The notes beneath the pieces are model-generated. The model was given only the letters and a program-made list of their open reading frames with translations, ran no database searches and was not told the origin of the DNA. A DNA stretch of 64,000 nt from Iningainema tapete BLCC-T55 (GTDB lineage Bacteria > Cyanobacteriota > Cyanobacteriia > Cyanobacteriales > Nostocaceae): the NCBI RefSeq assembly GCF_014698965.1, contig NZ_JACXAE010000072.1, positions 62,001-126,000 on the forward strand, read 5' to 3'. Position numbers and translations under genes: made by a program. Below are positions 46,626 to 56,575 of this stretch, piece after piece. Each line of letters begins with the position of its first letter. Position 1 is the stretch's first letter.

Positions 46626-48476
46626 ATGGCAAACAACTGGGCGATAGCCATTGGCATAAATCAATACCATTTTTTTCAACCTCTAGGTTGCGCCCAAGCA
46701 GATGCGGAGGCGCTCAGGAATTTTTTAGTTGCAGAGGGGGGTTTTTTACCACAGCAGTGTCTGCTGATGACAGATACCTCACCGCCCCTTGGAGATCGAT
46801 CAACTTATCCTACTAAAGAGAACATTCTCCTTTTGCTTGAGGATTTAGCAGCAGCTTGTTGGCAACCGCAAGACAGACTCTGGTTTTTCTTTAGCGGTTA
46901 TGGTGTCAACCACAAAGGACACGATTACTTGATGCCAGTGGAAGGAAATCCAGATTATGTTGAACAGACTGGTATAGAAGTGCGACAAATTCTCCAAAGT
47001 CTGCAAGTTGCTGGTCTTGATACATTAGTATTACTAGATATTAACCGTGCTTTTGGTATCCAAGCAGACGCTCTAATTGGACAAGAAACGATTGATCTTG
47101 CCCAAGAATTACGAGTTTCGACGATTCTTTCTTGCCAACCAGAGCAATTTTCTCACGAAAGCGGTGAACTAGGTCACGGGTTTTTTACAGCAGCCTTGTT
47201 AGAAGCTTTACGTTTTGGTAATAGCAGCACATTAGTAAAGCTAGAAAGATACCTAAGCACTCATACCCCTGAGTTATGTCAACTCTACTGGCGTCCGACG
47301 CAAAACCCTGTTAGCTTTATCAAATCCACAGAGCAAATAATTTTGCCGCAATGGGAAGTAAAAATAGACAGAGTAAGCGCCCCAGTAGGGGAAAAAGAGC
47401 AGGGGAGTAGAGGAGTAGGGGTGCAGTTTCATGTTCGAGGCGCACCGGAGAATTGGAATCTATTCTCTCCCTCACTCCCTTCCTTCCCAACTCCCCCACT
47501 CCCTCACTCCCCACCTCCCCCACTCCCTCACTCTCTTCCTCCCCAACTCCCCCTCTCACCATCTTTTTCTGGTGCAAGTAACTATCACAAGAAAAAAACA
47601 GCAAACGCCTCATTTTGGCAATGGTTCCTTCTGTGGGGTGCAACTACACTGCTGGTACTGGGTTTAATAATGGCGTTTATTCGTCATAAAACAGGTTTTA
47701 AAGTTGAGCAGATTTCTACTTCAACTAAAACTACTACAACCAAAACTATCCAGGTGTTGATACCAAAAGTCACAATGCCTACACCAATACCTGTTGAACT
47801 AGAAATAGTTAAAACAATACCTACACCAATACCTGTTGAACCAGAAATTTCCGTGAGCAGACAATCTGCTTTGATTTCTCAACAAAAGCTGCGAAAAGCA
47901 TCACTGGAACTGGCAAATATGTCTTTAAATCCAAATCAGGCAAGCGATATAAGTTTAGCTATTGTTGCTGCTCGCAAAATTAAACTAGGTGAACCTCTGT
48001 ATGGACAAGCTCAGGATAATATTAAGATTTGGAGTAGGATGATTTTAGACTTGGCAGAAAGTCGTGCCAAGCAAAAACAGTTAACAAATGCTATGGCTGC
48101 TGCTCAATTAATTGGTAAAGAAGATCTTTTATATCCAAAAGCACAAGCAGCAATTATCAAATGGCGGCGGCAAGCAAAGCAGTCTATGACTAACGAGGCT
48201 CTTTTAGATGCGGCTAGTGCTTTAATTCAACCCAAACAGGCATCTACTTATAATCGTGCGATTGAGGTTGTCAAGAAAATATTACCTGGTGAACCTGGCT
48301 TTGATGACGCTAAAAAATCTATGGATACTTGGGGTGAGAAAATTTTGTCTCTTGCAACTCGTCGCGCTGCTAAAGGAGATTTCCAGGCGGCTGTTGAAAC
48401 TGCTGTTTTAGTTCCTAAGGAAACAGCGGCTTACAACAAAGCCCAAGCAGCTATTAAAAAATGGCAGAAAAAATAG
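46626..48476 (+). CDS. Caspase-fold (orthocaspase-like) protein, catalytic dyad replaced by Tyr/Asn
   Basis: 616 residues. Residues 1-235 have the peptidase C14 fold: NWAIAIGINQYHFFQPLGCA, QDRLWFFFSGYGVNHKGHDY, LDTLVLLDINRAFG. The usual SGHG His is Tyr92 and the usual DAC-S-G Cys is Asn140, so it should be a pseudoprotease. Residues ~252-317 are a Pro/Ser/Leu linker from a dispersed repeat. A membrane helix lies at ~335-357 (FWQWFLLWGATTLLVLGLIM). The rest is three or four helical units of ~70 residues (LAIVAARKIKLGEPLYGQAQ, AIEVVKKILPGEPGFDDAKK). Topology suggests a cytoplasmic caspase-fold head and a periplasmic helical tail. Confidence 0.88.
   Translation: MANNWAIAIGINQYHFFQPLGCAQADAEALRNFLVAEGGFLPQQCLLMTDTSPPLGDRSTYPTKENILLLLEDLAAACWQPQDRLWFFFSGYGVNHKGHDYLMPVEGNPDYVEQTGIEVRQILQSLQVAGLDTLVLLDINRAFGIQADALIGQETIDLAQELRVSTILSCQPEQFSHESGELGHGFFTAALLEALRFGNSSTLVKLERYLSTHTPELCQLYWRPTQNPVSFIKSTEQIILPQWEVKIDRVSAPVGEKEQGSRGVGVQFHVRGAPENWNLFSPSLPSFPTPPLPHSPPPPLPHSLPPQLPLSPSFSGASNYHKKKTANASFWQWFLLWGATTLLVLGLIMAFIRHKTGFKVEQISTSTKTTTTKTIQVLIPKVTMPTPIPVELEIVKTIPTPIPVEPEISVSRQSALISQQKLRKASLELANMSLNPNQASDISLAIVAARKIKLGEPLYGQAQDNIKIWSRMILDLAESRAKQKQLTNAMAAAQLIGKEDLLYPKAQAAIIKWRRQAKQSMTNEALLDAASALIQPKQASTYNRAIEVVKKILPGEPGFDDAKKSMDTWGEKILSLATRRAAKGDFQAAVETAVLVPKETAAYNKAQAAIKKWQKK
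47395..47570. repeat. GGGGAGTAG...CTCCCTCACTCCC repeat inside the caspase-fold gene
   Basis: A G-rich arm (GCAGGGGAGTAGAGGAGTAG) at ~47400 and a long pyrimidine arm of CACTCCC/CTCCCCA words at 47465-47562. Same type as the intergenic repeat at 24653. It is in frame and encodes the Pro/Ser/Leu linker. Confidence 0.75.
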
Positions 48477-48545
48477 TAATTGTTAATTGTTAATGGCTAA
48501 TGGTTAATAGAACAATTAACCATTAACCATTAACCATTAGCTAGT
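48477..48545. repeat. TTAATGGCTAATGGTTAAT / ATTAACCATTAACCATTAG inverted repeat
   Basis: Tandem heptamers TTAATGG/TTAACCA on both arms around AGAACA, between convergent genes. Short tandem repeat that folds into a long A+T hairpin and may terminate both genes. Confidence 0.7.
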
Positions 48546-48554
48546 AACTCTGTG

Positions 48555-48926
48555 TTAGCAGTATTGCGTCACATCTTCGCCACATTCATCAGCTAGGTAG
48601 CATAGCGCTCGAAAACGTAAACCAACCAACTCCTCGTACAAGGGGTTGAGCTTACACATCGGTGGGATGTGAAACAGGGTTTTACCCAGTAACTTGACAT
48701 CGCGCTCAAAAGGACATTGAGCAGGAATCAGTTTGCATAAACGATGAGCTAGTTGGCGGTCGCGAATTTGAATATTGTCTAACCACTGTCGTAGCGGTTG
48801 GATAATATTACGTATCGTGGATTGACGGGGTTGCTGGGTTACATTAGCTGCTTTAGCTTCTGTCTGGTTGATTGATACCCAGCTTGCCAAGAAAATCTTT
48901 TTTGTGGTATTATCGAATACCCTCAT
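48555..48926 (-). CDS. Mo-dependent nitrogenase C-terminal domain protein
   Basis: 123 residues. The last ~80 match the Mo-nitro_C family: IRDRQLAHRLCKLIPAQCPF, then LLGKTLFHIPPMCKLNPLYE and LRFRALCYLADECGEDVTQY, with five Cys. Despite the name, such genes are widespread in cyanobacteria and often stand alone, away from nif genes; its role is not known. No nif genes are in the window. Confidence 0.85.
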   Translation of the reverse strand: MRVFDNTTKKIFLASWVSINQTEAKAANVTQQPRQSTIRNIIQPLRQWLDNIQIRDRQLAHRLCKLIPAQCPFERDVKLLGKTLFHIPPMCKLNPLYEELVGLRFRALCYLADECGEDVTQYC

Positions 48927-49367
48927 GGTTCACTCCTCTGTATTATTGAGGGTTTTGAACTGCCTGATGATCATCTACAACGTGGAGATAGCCTCTCCCG
49001 GAAGAATATTGTTCAGAACGAGATACAATTTGGTTCTCAAGTAGCCACTTGAATCGGAACCTGTTTAATCTTACGACAAGTTAAACCCAATTGACCCTTA
49101 ATTGCCAATGTGATTATGGCATTTTATTTATAACTTGACACATATAAAATTTCAATAAAGTCATCTACCCAAAGATAGGTTATGATGTGGGTTTTACACA
49201 CACCTGATGCAGTACTTCCATAACAGTATTTATTACTAAGTACAAATACGTGTGAAGCCTTTGGGAGTGATTTAGAAGTGTTGAAGAATGCTATTAACCG
49301 CAGAATAAAATGCCACCAGCCGCGTCAGACATGGTGTAATCATCTTGATGTCCTAGCGCAATGCCAA
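48927..49367. other. Intergenic region, nothing specific
   Basis: About 440 nt upstream of the Mo-nitro_C gene and downstream of rnj. Promoter of the former expected; no RNA gene or repeat array seen. Confidence 0.45.
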
Positions 49368-49399
49368 GATCCCCGACTTCGTAAAAGTTGTCGGGGATC
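49368..49399. terminator. Hairpin after rnj
   Basis: GATCCCCGAC (49368-49377) with GTCGGGGATC (49390-49399), 10-bp perfect arms, 29 nt beyond the rnj stop on its strand. There is no clear U tract. It resembles a GATCCCCGACTT dispersed palindrome. Confidence 0.6.
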
Positions 49400-49427
49400 T
49401 GGTTGATCTGGTTATTCTTCTAACGCT

Positions 49428-51200
49428 TTAAGACGCTACTTGTGCTGCAGTGCGAGTGCGACGCCTTCTACCGTCGGTGACAACTTTTGCAGGTTCTTCG
49501 GGAATTTGCATTAACAAACTCACAGATGGTTGACAATGTAATTCTTTTTTAAGCGATCGCGCTACTTCTCGCTCTAAAACTTCTTGCAATCCACCCCAAT
49601 CTACATCTGATTGTTCACTTTCTGTGGAATGGGCAAATTCTGTAAAGCGCACGCCGAGAATTTCTTCAAGTCTTTGTTGTACCCACTTTTGCAACAATGG
49701 GCGTTCAATACTAGTTACTACACCCCGGATGTGAATTTCTGGCTTAGCTAACAGCTTGCCATTCCAATCTATTGCGGCGGCAATAATCACCAAACCTTCT
49801 TCTGCCATCCGTTGCCGTTCTTGCAATACTTTGGCACTAACCATACCAGAACTAGAAGTATCTACTAGCTCGATGCCGGCTGGGACCTTACCAGCTACAT
49901 CGATAGAATCTTCAGTTAGTTCTATTACACTACCATTCTGAATAATTACCATATTCTCGGCAGGAATGCCCATATTTCGTGCGGTTTCGGCGTGCTTAAC
50001 TAGCATCCGATGTTCACCGTGAACTGGTACGAAGAATTTGGGACGAGTTAAGGCGATCATTAACTTTTGGTCTTCTTGACATCCGTGACCAGAAACGTGA
50101 ACCCCTTTCTCTCGACCATAAATTACATTTGCACCTTGCATCATCAATTTATCGATGATGGTGACCACAGCAATAGTATTTCCCGGAATTGGGTTAGCTG
50201 AGAATACTACTGTATCTCCTTGCCTGATTTTAATATGAGGGTGTTCTTGATTGGCGATGCGCGTCATGGCTGACATCGGCTCTCCTTGAGAACCTGTCGT
50301 CAAAATCAATACGTTCTCTTCTGGGAGATTACGCACAACGTGCAACGGTTGAAGTAGATTATCTTCGCATTTGATGTAACCAAGATTACGGGCATGAGCA
50401 ATTAAGTTGAGCATGGAACGCCCTACCACTGTCACCACACGGTTGTACTTCTGCGCTAGTTGCAAGACCATGTTGATGCGATGCACGCTAGAAGCAAAGG
50501 TGGTTACGAACAGTCGCCCTTTGGTTTGAGCAAAAATCCGCTCTAGATTTGGGTAAACTGAACGTTCTGAAGGTGTGAATCCGGGTACTTCTGAGTTAGT
50601 GGAGTCGCTGAGAAGACAAAGTACGCCTTTTTCTCCGTGTTCTGCTAACCGTTGTAGGTCGAAACGCTCTCCATCAACTGGCGTATGGTCAAATTTAAAA
50701 TCTCCCGTGTGGATGACTAAGCCAAGTGGTGTATGAATAGCTACAGTGAAGCTATCGGCGATGGAATGGGTATTACGGATATACTCCACAAAAAAATGTT
50801 TGCCAATCCTTACCACATCACGTGGCATGACTCTTCGTAATTCTGTGCGATCGCGCACCCCTGCTTCTTCCAACTTACCCTCTAGCATTGCCAAAGCAAG
50901 GCGAGGACCATAAATTACGGGTATGTCAAATTGCTTCAAGTGAAAAGCAATCCCGCCAATGTGGTCTTCATGACCGTGGGTAACGATCATACCCTTAATT
51001 TTGTGGCGATTTTCCCGTAGATAAGTCATGTCTGGGAGAACAATATTTACTCCGTGCATTCCATCTGTAGGAAAAGCCAACCCTGCATCTAGCAGCACAA
51101 TTTCATCTTCGTACTCGAAAACACAGGTATTTTTGCCAATTTCGTGTAGTCCACCCAATGGAATGATTTTTAGGGCAGATTCGGTTTCGTTTTTAATCAT
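49428..51200 (-). CDS. rnj: Ribonuclease J
   Basis: Metallo-beta-lactamase-fold ribonuclease with endo- and 5'-3' exonuclease activity, central to mRNA turnover in cyanobacteria. 590 residues. Zinc motif VTHGHEDHIGG near 75, HTGDFKFDHTPVDG, SDSTNSEVPGFTPSE, the beta-CASP motif YGREKGVHVSGHGCQEDQ and FVPVHGEHRMLVKHAETA. The C-terminal ~100 residues carry the RNase J_C domain and a basic RRRRTRTAAQ tail. Last gene of asd-dapA-rnj. Confidence 0.95.
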   Translation of the reverse strand: MIKNETESALKIIPLGGLHEIGKNTCVFEYEDEIVLLDAGLAFPTDGMHGVNIVLPDMTYLRENRHKIKGMIVTHGHEDHIGGIAFHLKQFDIPVIYGPRLALAMLEGKLEEAGVRDRTELRRVMPRDVVRIGKHFFVEYIRNTHSIADSFTVAIHTPLGLVIHTGDFKFDHTPVDGERFDLQRLAEHGEKGVLCLLSDSTNSEVPGFTPSERSVYPNLERIFAQTKGRLFVTTFASSVHRINMVLQLAQKYNRVVTVVGRSMLNLIAHARNLGYIKCEDNLLQPLHVVRNLPEENVLILTTGSQGEPMSAMTRIANQEHPHIKIRQGDTVVFSANPIPGNTIAVVTIIDKLMMQGANVIYGREKGVHVSGHGCQEDQKLMIALTRPKFFVPVHGEHRMLVKHAETARNMGIPAENMVIIQNGSVIELTEDSIDVAGKVPAGIELVDTSSSGMVSAKVLQERQRMAEEGLVIIAAAIDWNGKLLAKPEIHIRGVVTSIERPLLQKWVQQRLEEILGVRFTEFAHSTESEQSDVDWGGLQEVLEREVARSLKKELHCQPSVSLLMQIPEEPAKVVTDGRRRRTRTAAQVAS

Positions 51201-51453
51201 TTTCTCCTTAGATTGTTCTTTGCTGTTAAAGATTTGAAAATTAGTGTCTTGTAGGATAGGCGAATAGGAACTGTCTATAAACGAGCGTTTGAAAAAACAG
51301 TATTATCTGTATTTTCAATTGTTCAATCAACAGAATTGATACTATATTTATTTTTCAGTCGTAACACAGGTCTTTTACCTGCGACATGGTAATAATTACG
51401 CACAATTTTTTTATGTATTTTTTCTACCTATTTCACTAGCTTTTCACCAGTTT

Positions 51454-52344
51454 TCATGAAATTAAATTTAGTTCCTTCAGAACCATTACTAACCTTGGAT
51501 TGAGATCATCATCCGCTTCGCATAGGGGCAGACGAGGTGAACCCACATCCCAGCCCTGAAGCTGCAATGCTTTCTTCACTGGGATCGGATTTGTAGTTGC
51601 AAACAAAGCTTTAAATAACGGTAACAGTTGGAGATGTATTTCGGTTGCTACTTTAACTTCACCCGAGTTGTAAGCTTTAATCATCTGTTGTAGTTGGTTT
51701 CCTACCAGATGAGAAGCTACACTCACTACGCCCTTTGCCCCAATTGCTAACGATGGCAACGTTAAGGAATCTTCTCCAGAGTAAATCTGGAATTCGGGCG
51801 ATGTCAACCTACGGATTTCACTTAGTTGGTCTAAATTGCCACTAGCTTCTTTAATACCGACAATATTCTCTACCTCAGCCAACTTGGCAACTGTTTCGGC
51901 ATGGAGGTTTTGACCAGTACGACTCGGTACATTGTATAACAACAATGGCATCTCTGGCACAGCTTGGGCTATTGCCAGAAAATGCTGGTAAAGTCCTGCT
52001 TGTGGCGGTTTATTGTAGTAAGGAACTACTTGTAATGTAGCATGTATTCCTATTTTAGCTGATTTTTGCGTTGCTGCGATCGCTTCTTTGGTCGAATTAG
52101 AACCACATCCTGCCATCACATAAGCTTTGTCACCTACTTCCGCTAAAACCACAACAAACAGTTGATATTCTTCTTCCCAAGTTAAAGTTGGAGATTCTCC
52201 TGTTGTACCACACACTACTAATGTATCCGTACCGTTTTCTACTAAATGTGCTGCTATTTGGGCTGCTAGATCATAATTAACACTGCCATCTGCTTTAAAC
52301 GGCGTAATCATCGCTGTTAAAACTTTGCCAAAATCTACCACCAC
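51454..52344 (-). CDS. dapA: 4-hydroxy-tetrahydrodipicolinate synthase
   Basis: Condenses aspartate semialdehyde with pyruvate in lysine/diaminopimelate synthesis. 296 residues, (beta/alpha)8 barrel. [33 protein letters not shown] with the catalytic Tyr, and the Schiff-base Lys in [13 protein letters not shown]. Middle gene of asd-dapA-rnj, using the product of the gene just upstream. Confidence 0.96.
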   Translation of the reverse strand: MVVDFGKVLTAMITPFKADGSVNYDLAAQIAAHLVENGTDTLVVCGTTGESPTLTWEEEYQLFVVVLAEVGDKAYVMAGCGSNSTKEAIAATQKSAKIGIHATLQVVPYYNKPPQAGLYQHFLAIAQAVPEMPLLLYNVPSRTGQNLHAETVAKLAEVENIVGIKEASGNLDQLSEIRRLTSPEFQIYSGEDSLTLPSLAIGAKGVVSVASHLVGNQLQQMIKAYNSGEVKVATEIHLQLLPLFKALFATTNPIPVKKALQLQGWDVGSPRLPLCEADDDLNPRLVMVLKELNLIS

Positions 52345-52451
52345 ACTTTTTTTCTCCTAATTACGTACTTTATTTTTTTTATCTTGGTGGTTTTTTCTTT
52401 TCATAACCTATTTGCCAATTTTTTCAAGTACAGATGCCTCACTAAATAAAT

Positions 52452-52499
52452 GTAGAGACGCCCCATGCCATCAATTTACCGACACCCCTGCGAGGTGTC
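52452..52499. repeat. Half GTAGAGACGCCCC element and a GACACC/GGTGTC hairpin
   Basis: GTAGAGACGCCCC at 52452-52464 lacks its usual partner arm; a separate hairpin GACACC-CCTGCGA-GGTGTC at 52481-52499 ends 2 nt from the asd stop. Probably two degraded palindromes between asd and dapA. Confidence 0.55.
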
Positions 52500-52500
52500 T

Positions 52501-53541
52501 TTACTGGCTAATGGCTATTGCTGGTTGGAGCAGATTTTTTTCTACTAACAACTCAGCTATTTGTACTGCATTCAAAGCTGCTCCTTTACGGATTTGATCG
52601 CCACACAGCCACAGTTCCAAGCCGCATTCATGAGAAATATCTGAGCGTATTCTTCCTACTAAAACTTCATCCCTACCTGTGGCTTCAATTGGCATGGGAA
52701 AATAATTTGCCTTCCAATCTTCGACCAATTTTACTCCAGGAGATCGACTTAAGATCTCTTTTGCTTCTACCGCGCTAAATGGTGATTCAAATTCTAGATT
52801 AATTGCTTCTGAATGAGCTCTTAGTACGGGAACCCGTACACATGTTGCGGTAATTTTGATCTGCTGATTGTTAAATATTTTACGGGTTTCATTGACCATT
52901 TTCATTTCTTCTTCGCAATACCCCAAATCGTTCAATGGGGAGTTATGCGGAAATAAATTAAATGCCAATGGATAAGGAAATACCGATGGTGTAGGCTGCT
53001 TACCCTCTAATATGGCGCTTGTTTGGGTTTTTACTTCTTCCATTGCTAATGCACCCGCGCCACTTGCCGATTGGTAGGTTGCTGCCACAATGCGTTTTAC
53101 TGGTTGATGACAATGTAAAGGCCATACTGCTACTGCCATCAAAATTGTCGTACAGTTGGGATTGGCAATAATGCCTTTATGGTTTGCTGCGGCTTGTGGA
53201 TTAACTTCTGGAATCACTAGCGGAACTTCTGGGTTCATCCTATAGGCACTGGAGTTATCTATGACTACTGCCCCAGCATTTACAGCTATAGACGCCCAAG
53301 CTTTTGACGTTGCACCACCTGCACTTGCTAGCACTAAATCTACATTATTAAAGGCGCGATCGCTCACCACCTCTACTGGCAAATCTTCTCCTTTAAACTG
53401 TAACTTCCGTCCTACGCTACGTTGTGATGCCAACAATCTTAAATCTGACAAAGGAAAATTTCGGCTTTCCAGTAATTCCAGCAACTCTTTGCCCACGGCT
53501 CCCGTTGCTCCCAATATAGCTATTCGATAGGATTTAGACAA
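52501..53541 (-). CDS. asd: Aspartate-semialdehyde dehydrogenase
   Basis: Reduces aspartyl phosphate to aspartate semialdehyde for lysine, threonine and methionine. 346 residues. NADP site AILGATGAVGKELLELLESR at the N-terminus, catalytic Cys in GIIANPNCTTILMA, SASGAGALAMEE, and LRAHSEAINLEF with active His. First gene of asd-dapA-rnj; 156 nt separate it from dapA. Confidence 0.96.
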   Translation of the reverse strand: MSKSYRIAILGATGAVGKELLELLESRNFPLSDLRLLASQRSVGRKLQFKGEDLPVEVVSDRAFNNVDLVLASAGGATSKAWASIAVNAGAVVIDNSSAYRMNPEVPLVIPEVNPQAAANHKGIIANPNCTTILMAVAVWPLHCHQPVKRIVAATYQSASGAGALAMEEVKTQTSAILEGKQPTPSVFPYPLAFNLFPHNSPLNDLGYCEEEMKMVNETRKIFNNQQIKITATCVRVPVLRAHSEAINLEFESPFSAVEAKEILSRSPGVKLVEDWKANYFPMPIEATGRDEVLVGRIRSDISHECGLELWLCGDQIRKGAALNAVQIAELLVEKNLLQPAIAISQ

Positions 53542-54124
53542 CCTGACTTCCTCCTCATAATCTGTATTATTGAATTATTGGTTATTTTTAATAAAAAGTT
53601 ACAACATAATTTAATATACTAACAGTAAAAAATTTCTATACGGCAATTTAATTAGTTTTTTCAACGTATTCTTACTTTAATACATTCTTGGCTAGTTGAT
53701 TATTTTATGTCACACTGCTGTTTACAACAATTAATTATTGAAGTTGCCATAAATTTAAATGTCGTATTATACTACCAAACTGCATGTACTGGTCAAAACG
53801 TTATATGTCTGCACCTAGATGAGAGTAATACTCTTCCACAGGCGTGCTAGCTTTGAAGGATTGATGTACTATGATCCAATTGGAAGCTAAACCAGTAGGA
53901 ATGACATAGAACTACAAGCTCAAACGCTTGAGCTATGTCTGAAGGCAAGTGAGAGCGATCGCCCGTGCAAGTTCCATAACAGGTACGGGAGGCAATGGTA
54001 CACATTACAAGCGAGTACTATTATTCGGTTCTCACGCCCAGGATATCACGGTATTAACCCTGCTATCAATTTCCATACATAATCAATAGTCAACTAGAAG
54101 TACAAAATATACACCAGAGAAGAC
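53542..54124. other. Divergent promoter region between asd and tig
   Basis: 583 nt, A+T rich. It must drive asd-dapA-rnj leftwards and tig-clpP-clpX rightwards. At 53903-53939 there is a hairpin: AGCTCAA (53917) with TTGAGCT (53928) extended past a bulge by GACAT with ATGTC. No RNA gene recognised. Confidence 0.5.
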
Positions 54125-55627
54125 ATGAAAGTCACCCAGGAGAAACTTCCCAAGAGTCAGATTGGTTTGTCAATCGAAATTACGCCAGAAGTAACCAAGC
54201 AAAGATACGAACAGGTAGTTAAAAATTTAGCAAGTTCTGCAAATATTCCTGGGTTTCGCAAAGGCAAAGTACCAAGACAGATATTATTACAGCGTTATGG
54301 AATGAATCGCATCAAGGCGGCAGCGCTGGAAGAAATAATTCAAGATGGGATAGAAAAAGCCCTAAAGCAAGAGGAAATCCAAGCGATTGGGCAACCTCAA
54401 CTACGTTCACAGTTTGAGGAATTGGTTAATAATTATGAACCAGGAAAACCCCTGACATTTTCTGCTGCCATAGATGTAGAACCAGTTACACACCTTAACC
54501 AGTACAAAGATTTCATAGTCAAAGCCGAAGAAGTTGAATATGACAAAGAGCAAGTAGACAAAGTTTTGGAAAACGAACGTCAGCAAATGGCGACTTTGAT
54601 TCCAGTAGAAGGGCGTCAAGCTCAAATAGGCGATATTGCTGTGGTGGATTTTAAAGGTGTATTCGCTCCATCTCCAGGTGACGATGAAACAGCTCCACCC
54701 AGAGCGATCCCAGGTGCCCAAGCAAAAGATTTTCAAGTAGAGTTGCTTGAAGACAAATTTATTCCTGGCTTCGTTACAGGTATAGTAGGGATGAATGCTG
54801 GAGAAACCAAGGAAATATCAGCTCAGTTTCCTGATCCCTATCAAAATCCAGAATTAGCAGGAACACATGCTATTTTTACAGTCACACTCCATGAACTGAA
54901 GGAAAAAGAACTACCAGAATTGAATGACGACTTTGCGCAAGAAGTTAGTGAATACGAAACTTTAGAGGAGTTGCGTCGTTCTTTAGAAGAGCGGTTTGAG
55001 AAAGAAGCTCAGGACAAAACAAAGGCAAATAAGCATCAAGCTGTGATTGCTGAACTACTAAAGCACGTGTCCGTAGATTTGCCAGAAACAATGATCAAGC
55101 AGGAAGTTGAGACAATGTTAAGACAAACATTGTTCCGACTTTCACAACAAGGAGTTGATGTCAAAAAGTTATTTAGTCCAGAAATGATCCCTCAGTGGCA
55201 AGAACGTTCTCGTGGTGAGGCAGTTGAACGCCTGAGGCAAAGTTTGGCTTTAATGGAAGTTAGTAAACTTGAATCTATTTCTGTTACAGACGAAGAAATT
55301 CAAGCCAGAGTTCAAGAACTGATGCAACAATACTCTGAGCGAGACATTGATCCAGAAAATCTCGCCATAGCTGTAGAAAACGAAATGTTAACGGAGAGAA
55401 TTCTCGATTGGCTTGTAGAACATTCATCAGTTGAACTTGTACCGGAAGGAACTTTGAGGGCAGAAGTGGCAGCAACTGAAATAGAAGCTGCATCACCTAC
55501 GGAACAAATTATTGAAGAAAGTACGGATTCCCCTATAGATGTAGAAGCTACAGTTATCACCTCAGGTGAGGAAACTACGCCCACCGCAAAAGAAGCTAGC
55601 GGTGACAATCCCCCAAGCGAAGGCTAA
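54125..55627 (+). CDS. tig: Trigger factor
   Basis: Ribosome-bound chaperone and peptidyl-prolyl isomerase. 500 residues. Ribosome-binding signature in NIPGFRKGKVPRQILLQRYG near residues 40-60; the FKBP-like domain at ~155-250 (GDIAVVDFKGVFA); C-terminal helical arms after 260. The last ~50 residues are an acidic Ser/Thr/Glu tail usual in cyanobacterial forms. First gene of tig-clpP-clpX, so it is linked to protein quality control. Confidence 0.95.
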   Translation: MKVTQEKLPKSQIGLSIEITPEVTKQRYEQVVKNLASSANIPGFRKGKVPRQILLQRYGMNRIKAAALEEIIQDGIEKALKQEEIQAIGQPQLRSQFEELVNNYEPGKPLTFSAAIDVEPVTHLNQYKDFIVKAEEVEYDKEQVDKVLENERQQMATLIPVEGRQAQIGDIAVVDFKGVFAPSPGDDETAPPRAIPGAQAKDFQVELLEDKFIPGFVTGIVGMNAGETKEISAQFPDPYQNPELAGTHAIFTVTLHELKEKELPELNDDFAQEVSEYETLEELRRSLEERFEKEAQDKTKANKHQAVIAELLKHVSVDLPETMIKQEVETMLRQTLFRLSQQGVDVKKLFSPEMIPQWQERSRGEAVERLRQSLALMEVSKLESISVTDEEIQARVQELMQQYSERDIDPENLAIAVENEMLTERILDWLVEHSSVELVPEGTLRAEVAATEIEAASPTEQIIEESTDSPIDVEATVITSGEETTPTAKEASGDNPPSEG

Positions 55628-55635
55628 AAGGAAAG

Positions 55636-55667
55636 AAACCCAACCATTATATGCATTTGTTGGGTTT
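55636..55667 (+). terminator. Hairpin after tig
   Basis: AAACCCAAC (55636-55644), 14-nt loop, GTTGGGTTT (55659-55667), 8 nt after the tig stop. Followed by CCAGAGG and no long U run, so it may only attenuate or stabilise the 3' end. Confidence 0.6.
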
Positions 55668-55870
55668 CCAGAGGGGTTTGCCCAACCGACAAATCTCCTT
55701 ACCGTAAAATCTCTACCTTCTGGCTACCAGAAGAATCTCGTCCATTACGGGCGTAAGAGAATTAAATAAGGCATAATGGTTAACACATAGCTAAGATAAG
55801 AATAGAATAAGCATTTTTTGGCAGCGATCGCTGCTGATAACTCTGTAAAATCATTGTCAAACGTTCTTTT

Positions 55871-56566
55871 ATGCTTGTATCGCAGTCGGGAAATCACCAA
55901 ATTAGCAGTTTGAGTTATTTATCAGTTAACTCCCAACTCAGTCCTAGCAACATCGTCCCGATGGTTGTGGAACAATCCGGTATGGGAGAACGTGCATTCG
56001 ACATCTACTCCCGCTTGTTGCGAGAGCGGATCATCTTTTTAGGAACGCCAATAGATGACACTGTTTCTAATCTGATTGTTGCTCAGCTGCTGTTTTTAGA
56101 TGCTGAAGATTCCGAAAAGGATATTCAGATCTACATCAACTCTCCCGGTGGCTCGGTCACAGCCGGAATGGCAATATATGATACCATTCAACAAATTCGT
56201 CCAGATGTGGTAACGATTTGTTTTGGTTTAGCCGCTAGCATGGGAGCATTCTTGTTAACAGCAGGAACGCCAGGTAAGCGTATGTCTCTACCTGATTCTC
56301 GGATTATGATTCACCAACCACTCGGTGGCGCTCAAGGACAAGCAGTTGACATTGAGATCCAAGCCAGAGAAATTCTTTATCATAAATCTAAGTTGAACCA
56401 TTTATTGGCTCAGCACACAGGTCAACCATTGGAAAGAATAGAAGCTGACACTGAGCGGGACTTCTTCATGTCGGCTGATGAGGCAAAAAATTACGGGTTG
56501 ATCGATCAGGTCATCTACAGGCAAAATCTTCCCGTAGCAGGGGAAAATGTCACCATTCTGAAATAA
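55871..56566 (+). CDS. clpP: ATP-dependent Clp protease proteolytic subunit
   Basis: Serine protease ring. 231 residues; the core begins at [20 protein letters not shown]. Catalytic Ser in [14 protein letters not shown], His in [13 protein letters not shown], Asp in [13 protein letters not shown]. The ~30-residue N-terminal extension ([17 protein letters not shown]) may be a propeptide or an upstream start; an internal ATG exists at VPM. Located 10 nt before clpX, so a ClpXP pair. Confidence 0.95.
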   Translation: MLVSQSGNHQISSLSYLSVNSQLSPSNIVPMVVEQSGMGERAFDIYSRLLRERIIFLGTPIDDTVSNLIVAQLLFLDAEDSEKDIQIYINSPGGSVTAGMAIYDTIQQIRPDVVTICFGLAASMGAFLLTAGTPGKRMSLPDSRIMIHQPLGGAQGQAVDIEIQAREILYHKSKLNHLLAQHTGQPLERIEADTERDFFMSADEAKNYGLIDQVIYRQNLPVAGENVTILK

Positions 56567-56575
56567 GAGGCTGGT

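Noticed and set aside
48555-48926. Evidence for a nif cluster
   Set aside because: The Mo-nitro_C family name is misleading; no nifHDK or assembly genes are present.
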